Shown: positions 1 to 3,278 of the stretch, piece after piece
How positions within the stretch are numbered: position 1 is the stretch's first letter
Layout of the letters: every line of letters starts with the position of its first letter
Origin: JASUTC01 sp964604305
GTDB lineage: Bacteria; Thermotogota; Thermotogae; MWEM01
Length of the DNA: 5,306 nt
Assembly (NCBI GenBank): GCA_964604305.1
Contig: CAZRYM010000144.1
Location: forward strand, 1-5,306
Direction: 5' to 3'
Position numbers and translations under genes: made by a program
The notes under the pieces: generated by a model
Databases searched by the model: none
Told to the model about the DNA's origin: nothing
What the model saw: the letters and a program-made list of their open reading frames with translations, nothing else

Positions 1-1
1 T

Positions 2-187
2 TCCGCAGAAGGTGTGAAAGGTCATCAACAATTTCTGGAAGTCAAAGGTAAAGAGAGTTTTTATGGGGATTCACTGGAGGAATTTACCGAGTATCTTCAT
101 GCTGAAGTTCCCTGGTGGAAACGGCTGATGCAACCGCTTATTTTTAAAAAGGCTGATAAAATAATGACTCAGTACAGGAGTTTTTAA
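2..187 (+). CDS. 3' end of an unrecognised protein gene (partial, 61 codons visible)
   Basis: Frame 2 is open from the left window edge to a TAA at 185-187 and encodes the last 61 residues of a protein that begins outside the window. The segment is soluble and mixed in charge, with stretches such as ESFYGDSLEEFTEYL, then EVPWWKRLMQPLIFKKADK, ending in QYRSF. It has no membrane segment and no motif I can assign. Its composition (many Glu/Lys codons, balanced hydrophobic residues, aromatic pairs) looks like genuine coding sequence, whereas the antisense reading over the same bases does not resemble a known fold. Its stop codon lies exactly where homology of the opposite-strand AEC permease ends, so the two genes are tail to tail at a probable deletion joint. 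No terminator hairpin is visible after the stop. The function is unknown. Confidence 0.6.
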   Translation, partial: SAEGVKGHQQFLEVKGKESFYGDSLEEFTEYLHAEVPWWKRLMQPLIFKKADKIMTQYRSF

Positions 188-565
188 CCAAATGAAGAAT
201 TCATGTCCCAGGTCAGCCAAAGCGATTGCTCCGGCATTTTCAAGCCCATATGCCCCTGCAAACAAACTCAATCCCAACATACCGTATTCATATCCGGGGA
301 TCAGGAACGGGAAATAAGGATGTTCTTTGCTAAAAAAGCTTCCGGTGAATTTCCCCCAAAAGATGGCGAGTGTATTGAAGCCAAAAATAATCAGGGCAAA
401 CACGAAAATGTTAAAATCCAGTTCAACATTTAAAAAGGTAATGAACAGAGCCGGAGGCAAAGCGAAAGTCACCACGATCCTTTTCAAATCATCAATGGTT
501 TTTGCAGTTAAAAACTGGCTTATTTTTATTAAATAACCCAATCCTAATAAAAGAAATATTGGACA
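188..565 (-). pseudogene. Truncated AEC (auxin efflux carrier) family permease, amino-terminal half only
   Basis: The minus frame after a TAA at 568-566 reads PIFLLLGLGYLIKISQFL, then RIVVTFALPPALF, a third hydrophobic helix, and LIPGYEYGMLGLSLFAGAYG followed by AGAIALADLGHEFFIW. These are the amino-terminal hallmarks of the AEC/PIN-like permease family, whose members export or import small organic anions through about ten membrane helices in roughly 300 residues. Only about five helices are present. Homology stops at the FFIW residues (near 188); the frame stays open to 71, but that tail is merely the antisense of the neighbouring gene. The 5' end is also poor: no in-frame ATG exists, the only candidate is TTG at 541, and stops lie just upstream. 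The carboxy-terminal half is absent, so a working transporter is unlikely. I judge it a deletion remnant; family assignment is fairly sure, substrate unknown. Confidence 0.72.
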
Positions 566-578
566 TTAAACTTTTTGC

Positions 579-594
579 TAAATATTAATATTTA
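579..594. repeat. Perfect 16-bp A/T palindrome
   Basis: TAAATATTAATATTTA reads identically on both strands. It overlaps the stop codon of the small minus-strand frame ending at 585 and lies just upstream of the AEC remnant. All sixteen bases are A or T, so it would make a weak hairpin and could be chance in A/T-rich DNA. It could serve as a protein-binding site, but nothing else supports that. Confidence 0.35.
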
Positions 595-791
595 ATTTCC
601 TGCAATACCCACACATTGGGCTCGATATATAAGCCTAAATCTTTTTCCAATTCGATGTTCAGTGGATTCTGAAATGGTTCCCGGTATATGTATGGACTCA
701 TGGCAAACTTTGAGAATCTTCCCGCCAAACCGTACGTGAACGCGTAGCCAGCAATCAAAAGGCAATGCATCTTCAAGATGCCAATCAACAT
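585..791 (-). CDS. Small hypothetical protein or gene remnant, 68 aa
   Basis: The frame starts with ATG at 791 and ends with TAA at 587-585. The amino-terminal third is hydrophobic (MLIGILKMHCLLIAGYAF); the rest is soluble and rich in aromatic residues and prolines, with SPYIYREPFQNPLNIELEK and LYIEPNVWVLQEIKY. No Shine-Dalgarno is visible before the ATG. The frame is open from immediately after the methyltransferase stop at 813-815, in the same phase, and the gap to the ATG is 21 bases, so it could be a downstream cistron of that gene. I recognise no family. The residue mix looks protein-like rather than random, but it may be the tail of a gene otherwise lost when the neighbouring AEC gene was broken. 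Confidence 0.35.
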   Translation of the reverse strand: MLIGILKMHCLLIAGYAFTYGLAGRFSKFAMSPYIYREPFQNPLNIELEKDLGLYIEPNVWVLQEIKY

Positions 792-812
792 AATAATCGA
801 TAGGAATGAGAA

Positions 813-1502
813 TTACAACGCTGCCTTTGACGCCGTAAAGTAAAAGATGGCTCCGTTGTGTGGAGGTTGTTCTCTGAAGTCAAAATCATTTTCAGCAAAA
901 AGAGTCTCCAATTCTTTTGCGGAACGCAATGTACCATGGATTTCTGTTCCCTTGGTATTTCTTTCAGGAATGGGAACACTACAAAAAAAAATTCCATCTT
1001 TTTTCAATACTCTTTTTATCTGGCTGACAACCAACTGTGCATCCGGGAAAAAGTTAAAGGAAAGATTGCAAAAGGCAAAATCAAAAGAGTTGTCAGCGAA
1101 GGGTAAATCACCAGCACTGACGAGGAAGAGTTCAAAATCCCTTTTACCGCTATTTTTAAAACGCTTTCCTGCCTTTTTTAAAAGACCTTTACTAACATCA
1201 ACACCCACATAATCATTCGAATGGTCAATCAACGAACAAAGGTTTCCTGAACCGGTCCCCAATTCAAGAATTTTCTTTCCTCTTAAACCAGCTAACATCT
1301 TTTTATTCTTTTTTTTATGAATAGAAATATCCGCAGAGAGTTTTTTTGGAAAGACGTTTTTTTCCATTAAAAAATCATAGGCAAATGAAAATATGTCCAT
1401 TAACCATGGCTTTTGCTTTTGAAGCACACCTTTTATCACCACACAATTGATTAATCCACTTTTTTTGATTTCAATACCTTTTTTTAAAATTACTTTATGC
1501 AT
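813..1502 (-). CDS. Class I SAM-dependent methyltransferase, 229 aa
   Basis: This soluble protein has the Rossmann-type methyltransferase signature of the Methyltransf_11/UbiE-like group. Motif I is ILELGTGSGNL (glycine loop at about residues 80-86), the acidic ribose-binding residue is Asp102 in YVGVDVS, motif II/III is GDLPFADNSFDFAFCNLSF at about 131-149, and LKKDGIFF at about 166-173 is the usual post-strand-5 stretch. It would transfer a methyl group from S-adenosylmethionine; the acceptor cannot be told from sequence. The first 70 residues are a less conserved helical lid (KPWLMDIFSFAYDFL). The frame can be extended to a TTG at 1559, but I prefer the ATG at 1500-1502. It has GGAG nine bases upstream, and the TATAAT element lies downstream of the TTG, so that start would not be transcribed from it. 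The gene looks intact, with no internal stop or lost motif. Confidence 0.88.
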   Translation of the reverse strand: MHKVILKKGIEIKKSGLINCVVIKGVLQKQKPWLMDIFSFAYDFLMEKNVFPKKLSADISIHKKKNKKMLAGLRGKKILELGTGSGNLCSLIDHSNDYVGVDVSKGLLKKAGKRFKNSGKRDFELFLVSAGDLPFADNSFDFAFCNLSFNFFPDAQLVVSQIKRVLKKDGIFFCSVPIPERNTKGTEIHGTLRSAKELETLFAENDFDFREQPPHNGAIFYFTASKAAL

Positions 1503-1511
1503 AACATCACT

Positions 1512-1515
1512 CTCC
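1512..1515 (-). promoter_or_regulatory. Ribosome binding site of the methyltransferase gene
   Basis: On the minus strand GGAG stands nine bases before the ATG at 1502. It decides this start over the TTG at 1559, which has no purine-rich stretch before it. The site overlaps the downstream arm of the inverted repeat 1514-1533. Confidence 0.7.
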
Positions 1516-1533
1516 GACCCTATATATTGTCGG
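1514..1533 (-). promoter_or_regulatory. Inverted repeat CCGAC-N10-GTCGG in the methyltransferase leader
   Basis: Two perfect 5-bp arms (CCGAC at 1514-1518, GTCGG at 1529-1533) flank a 10-bp A/T-rich spacer. The repeat lies just downstream of the -10 element, around the expected transcription start, and its gene-proximal arm shares bases with the GGAG ribosome binding site. That position suits either a repressor operator or an RNA stem that hides the Shine-Dalgarno. It is a G/C-rich island in A/T-rich DNA. The function is inferred only. Confidence 0.5.
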
Positions 1534-1536
1534 TCT

Positions 1537-1542
1537 ATTATA
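1537..1542 (-). promoter_or_regulatory. -10 element (TATAAT) of the methyltransferase promoter
   Basis: The minus strand reads GTATATAATAGACC with a perfect TATAAT at 1542-1537, about 35 bases before the ATG at 1502. No good -35 is seen at 16-18 bp spacing; the bases there are only T-rich. Weak -35 recognition would fit a promoter dependent on an activator or controlled through the adjacent inverted repeat. Confidence 0.5.
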
Positions 1543-1559
1543 TACTTTTCTTCACACAA

Positions 1560-1773
1560 AATAACCAGGGTTTAAAGGCCTAAATGCATAGTCCTAACAA
1601 CTTTAAATCTTCCAAATCGGTTCAATAAAACTATCGCTTTCAGATGACAATTTAAACAGCCTAATAAAGTCAAGTACGTTGTTTCACCGTTAATGTAAAA
1701 GAAGCATCACTTGATAACAAACCTTTACAAATCATTATTTATTGAACTTAGAAGCCATATTTTTTTTATACCC
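1560..1773. other. Spacer with no convincing gene
   Basis: This stretch lies between the methyltransferase promoter and the terminator of the two-peptide operon. The longest minus-strand frame starting with ATG here is about 21 codons (MICKGLLSSDASF..., ending before 1670) and has no ribosome binding site. A plus-strand frame beginning at 1711 runs through the terminator and over the antisense of the small genes, so it is a shadow. No IS ends, tRNA-like folds or long repeats are apparent. Confidence 0.45.
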
Positions 1774-1808
1774 AAAAAAAAAAAGAGGTCCTATACAGAC
1801 CCCTTTTT
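1774..1808 (-). terminator. Strong rho-independent terminator of the two-peptide operon
   Basis: On the minus strand an 11-bp stem, AAAAAGGGGTC pairing with GACCTCTTTTT (a single G-U wobble), encloses a 7-base loop (TGTATAG). A run of eleven T follows on the 3' side. It begins 18 bases after the TAA of the 43-codon gene, as expected for the end of that transcript. The other strand also has five T after the stem, so some bidirectional activity is possible. Confidence 0.85.
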
Positions 1809-1826
1809 CTTAAAAATATTTTTTAC

Positions 1827-1958
1827 TTATCTAATCAGTGGAAATATCCAATGTAAAAATTTTCGTTCATCTTTTTCATCTTTTTTATTTGCCACTGGTT
1901 TTGGATTGGTTAATTCATCTCTCCAGTAATAATATTTATCATTTGCATAACGTTTCAT
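1827..1958 (-). CDS. Small hypothetical protein, 43 aa, second gene of a two-peptide operon
   Basis: ATG at 1958-1956, TAA at 1829-1827. A strong AAGGAG (1972-1967) stands eight bases before the start. The peptide begins MKRYANDKYYYWRDEL, has a charged lysine/aspartate/glutamate middle (NKKDEKDERK), and ends in a hydrophobic FLHWIFPLIR. There is no signal peptide, no membrane-length hydrophobic stretch, no cysteine, and no leader-peptidase motif such as a double glycine. The aromatic amino end and short hydrophobic carboxy end suggest peripheral membrane or protein contact, but that is inference. The ribosome binding site overlaps the stop codon of the 40-codon gene 12 bases upstream, so the two are probably translationally coupled, and a terminator follows 18 bases after the stop. 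I recognise no family. Confidence that it is translated rests on the signals around it. Confidence 0.7.
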   Translation of the reverse strand: MKRYANDKYYYWRDELTNPKPVANKKDEKDERKFLHWIFPLIR

Positions 1959-1966
1959 TCAAATCA

Positions 1967-1972
1967 CTCCTT
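1967..1972 (-). promoter_or_regulatory. Ribosome binding site overlapping the upstream stop codon
   Basis: On the minus strand TAAGGAG combines the TAA stop of the 40-codon gene with the AAGGAG Shine-Dalgarno of the 43-codon gene. The spacing to the ATG is eight bases, close to optimal. The overlap points to coupled translation and decides both the end of one gene and the start of the next. Confidence 0.78.
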
Positions 1973-2093
1973 ATCTGATACTGTTAATTCCATGAGACAT
2001 GAAAAAAAATCTTTCTTTTGTCACTTCATTTATGTCATTCATTATTGGTTTTTGTCGATGCTCTTTCTGGCCTATTTTTCTGATTAAATGCAT
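1971..2093 (-). CDS. Small hypothetical protein, 40 aa, first gene of a two-peptide operon
   Basis: ATG at 2093-2091, TAA at 1973-1971, with AAGGGAG seven bases upstream (2107-2101). The product begins MHLIRKIGQKEHRQKP, continues MNDINEVTKER, and ends FFFMSHGINSIR. It is basic and mostly hydrophilic, with three adjacent phenylalanines near residue 30 and no signal peptide or membrane helix. Three histidines, several arginines and lysines, and no cysteine argue against a metal knuckle. A perfect TATAAT lies about 37 bases upstream of the start codon, so this is the promoter-proximal gene. I recognise no family; nucleic-acid or partner binding would suit the charge but is speculation. A regulatory leader peptide for the next gene is the main alternative. 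Confidence 0.62.
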   Translation of the reverse strand: MHLIRKIGQKEHRQKPIMNDINEVTKERFFFMSHGINSIR

Positions 2094-2100
2094 TTTCAAA

Positions 2101-2107
2101 CTCCCTT
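2101..2107 (-). promoter_or_regulatory. Ribosome binding site of the 40-codon gene
   Basis: The minus strand has AAGGGAG followed by TTTGAAA and then the ATG at 2093. The match and the seven-base spacing are good for a low-G+C Gram-positive ribosome, and this supports translation of a frame that is otherwise too short to trust. Confidence 0.7.
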
Positions 2108-2129
2108 TTCGTTCTGTTTCCTAACCACT

Positions 2130-2156
2130 ATTATATTTGACGTCAGATTATATCTG
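2130..2156 (-). promoter_or_regulatory. Promoter of the two-peptide operon with repeated TATAAT and TGACGTCA palindrome
   Basis: On the minus strand CAGATATAAT and CAAATATAAT are near-identical 10-bp direct repeats spaced 17 bp apart start to start (2156-2147 and 2139-2130). Each contains a perfect TATAAT. The perfect 8-bp palindrome TGACGTCA (2138-2145) lies between and partly in them. The gene-proximal TATAAT would start a transcript about 30 bases before the 40-codon gene. No good -35 is seen at 17 bp (AACAGA), so an activator or the strongly A/T-rich upstream DNA acting as an UP element may compensate. Confidence 0.55.
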
Positions 2157-2160
2157 TTTA

Positions 2161-2240
2161 TTACATAATTCTATGATAGATATAATTATATTTATATATT
2201 AGTTTTATATAATACAAATATTTATATATAATTTATGTAA
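2161..2240. repeat. 80-bp near-pure A/T segment bounded by 8-bp inverted repeats
   Basis: TTACATAA at 2161-2168 and TTATGTAA at 2233-2240 are perfect inverted copies. The DNA between has only a handful of G or C and many alternating TATA steps. It separates the two-peptide promoter from the end of the transglutaminase remnant. It may be an UP element, a bent or easily melted segment, or a scar. Given the composition, chance pairing of the ends cannot be excluded. Confidence 0.35.
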
Positions 2241-2929
2241 AGAGCTTGACTTCAGCTGGAAATCTCAAAAAAACTTTTGTTCTGAAAACGGGGGGGATTA
2301 AGGATACGTCCACGTCCTTTTGGACGATAAAGCGCATATTATCCAGATTGCCGAAACAAAAATTAATGAAAGTTTTTCTCTCTTCATCGGTTACGCCTTT
2401 GGGGCATGAATCCATAATCCACGTTGTAAACGATAAAGTCATAGATTACTCGGGCAGCTTTGTACGGATTCGTCTCATCACCAACGATGTTTTTGGCCAT
2501 TTGACGGATATCGTTGGTGATTTTTGTGTTGGCATATGAACGGGTGTATTGTTGGTATACCGGGGATTCGATATCATACTCGCCAATGTTATCGGGATCA
2601 ATGGTAAAACGTTGCTCATAATGAGTAGAGGATAAAAGTCCGTTGTAGAATAACTGGAACCAGCTCAATATATCAAGAAATCAGACACTTTAATCATCGA
2701 TCCCCCAAGACCCGGCATCGATAAGCATACCTTTGAAAAGATCATAGAAATACATCCTAAAAAAGATTCTCTACTGCTCCCGTGACATGGGAACCCTGGT
2801 GAGAGACTGTTCAAAAATGGTGGATTCCGTCTATAAATCGAAGATATACAGCCTTTGGATATCTTCCCTGACACTTCCCATGTTGAAATCATCTGCATGA
2901 AGCGGCGAAAAAACCTTGTTATAGTTCAT
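2233..2929 (-). pseudogene. Decayed transglutaminase-like protein gene
   Basis: One minus frame from ATG at 2929 reads MNYNKVFSPLHADDFNM, REDIQRLYIFDL, YFYDLFKGMLIDAGSWG, LSWFQLFYNGLL and NIVGDETNPYKAARVIYDF in order. It is broken by in-frame stops TAG 2833-2831, TAG 2773-2771, TAA 2692-2690 and TGA 2683-2681. After NVDYGFMP (near 2401) it shifts frame and resumes as TDEERKTFINFCFGNLDNMRFIVQKDVDVSLIPP, ending at 2233. NPYKAA...IYDF...NVDY matches the stretch just before the catalytic cysteine of bacterial transglutaminase-like (thiol protease fold) proteins. FGNLDN.R....KD.D..L.PP matches the segment that follows the catalytic Asp. The roughly 100 residues between, holding Cys, His and Asp, are missing. 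There is no ribosome binding site at the ATG. This is a clear relic. Confidence 0.7.
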
Positions 2930-3274
2930 TCAAGCATTCATAGCATTAAAAAACCGAAATTAGTCTTTAAAAAGCTGATTCCAGTTTTTCTTTAACTATC
3001 AGATCACTTTATTCCTTTTGCTCATCTATTCTTTTTTGACTTTTTAGACAAAAATTTAAGATTTTATTTCACTATTTAGCAAGAATTCATTGTTTTTATC
3101 TGTTTAAGTCTTATGCTATAATCATCCAAATAGTAAGTTTTCCGAAGAGTTTTCTGGATTTTTTCAAAGCATCATTAAAGAGAAATGTGAAATGAAAGCA
3201 GCGAAACACTTATTAAAAAACACCTTTATCTAAAAACAGAAAAAAACGCTAATGAAACGAGAGGCGATAATATT
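2930..3274. other. Divergent intergenic spacer with the GGDEF-EAL promoter and leader
   Basis: About 345 bp separate the start of the transglutaminase relic from the GGDEF-EAL start. It holds the extended -10 at 3114-3122 and about 145 bases of leader. Only minimal frames exist on the plus strand: a 13-codon frame beginning at 3193 (MKAAKHLLKNTFI) with a weak ribosome site, and an 8-codon frame at 3252. I saw no hairpin with a T-run and no match to the conserved c-di-GMP-I or -II riboswitch core. Confidence 0.5.
3114..3122 (+). promoter_or_regulatory. Extended -10 promoter (TGCTATAAT) of the GGDEF-EAL gene
   Basis: TGC directly before a perfect TATAAT forms an extended -10, which can work with a weak -35. 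The bases at the usual -35 distance are only T-rich. Transcription would start near 3129, leaving a leader of about 145 bases before the ATG at 3275. Confidence 0.6.
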
Positions 3275-3278
3275 ATGA
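3252..3278 (+). promoter_or_regulatory. Possible 8-codon upstream frame overlapping the GGDEF-EAL start (ATGA)
   Basis: ATG at 3252 opens MKREAIIL and stops with TGA at 3276-3278, sharing bases with the ATG at 3275-3277 of the large gene. The GAGAGG ribosome site of the large gene (3259-3264) lies inside this mini-frame. Such an ATGA overlap could couple translation, but the mini-frame has no Shine-Dalgarno of its own and may be accidental. Confidence 0.25.

Noticed and set aside
203..536. Plus-strand frames of 76 and 69 codons
   Set aside because: They are antisense to the recognisable AEC permease remnant.
847..1212. Plus-strand frames of 121 and 82 codons
   Set aside because: They are antisense to the methyltransferase, whose motifs are clear, and their products are low-complexity serine/lysine-rich strings.
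1500..1559. Longer methyltransferase starting at TTG 1559
   Set aside because: It has no ribosome binding site, and the TATAAT element would lie inside the coding region; the ATG at 1502 has GGAG at good spacing.
1774..1808. CRISPR or transposon inverted repeat
   Set aside because: There is a single hairpin with a T-run immediately after a gene; no repeats at regular spacing and no transposase nearby. It is a terminator.
1711..1929. Plus-strand frame of 72 codons
   Set aside because: It runs through the intrinsic terminator and over the antisense of the 43-codon gene, is dominated by F/K/S from A/T runs, and has no ribosome binding site.
2681..2833. In-frame TAG/TGA codons as programmed pyrrolysine or selenocysteine readthrough in the transglutaminase frame
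   Set aside because: Two TAG codons alone might suggest pyrrolysine, which some acetogens use, but a TAA and a TGA follow in the same frame and the catalytic core is deleted out of frame. Decay explains everything.
2665..2898. Minus-strand 77-codon frame
   Set aside because: It lies in another phase over the transglutaminase relic; the phase from ATG 2929 has far better protein character and continues into the recognised part.
3123..3274. c-di-GMP riboswitch in the GGDEF-EAL leader
   Set aside because: The conserved GEMM core (CACGCACAGGGCAAACC-like) and the class II core are not present on inspection.
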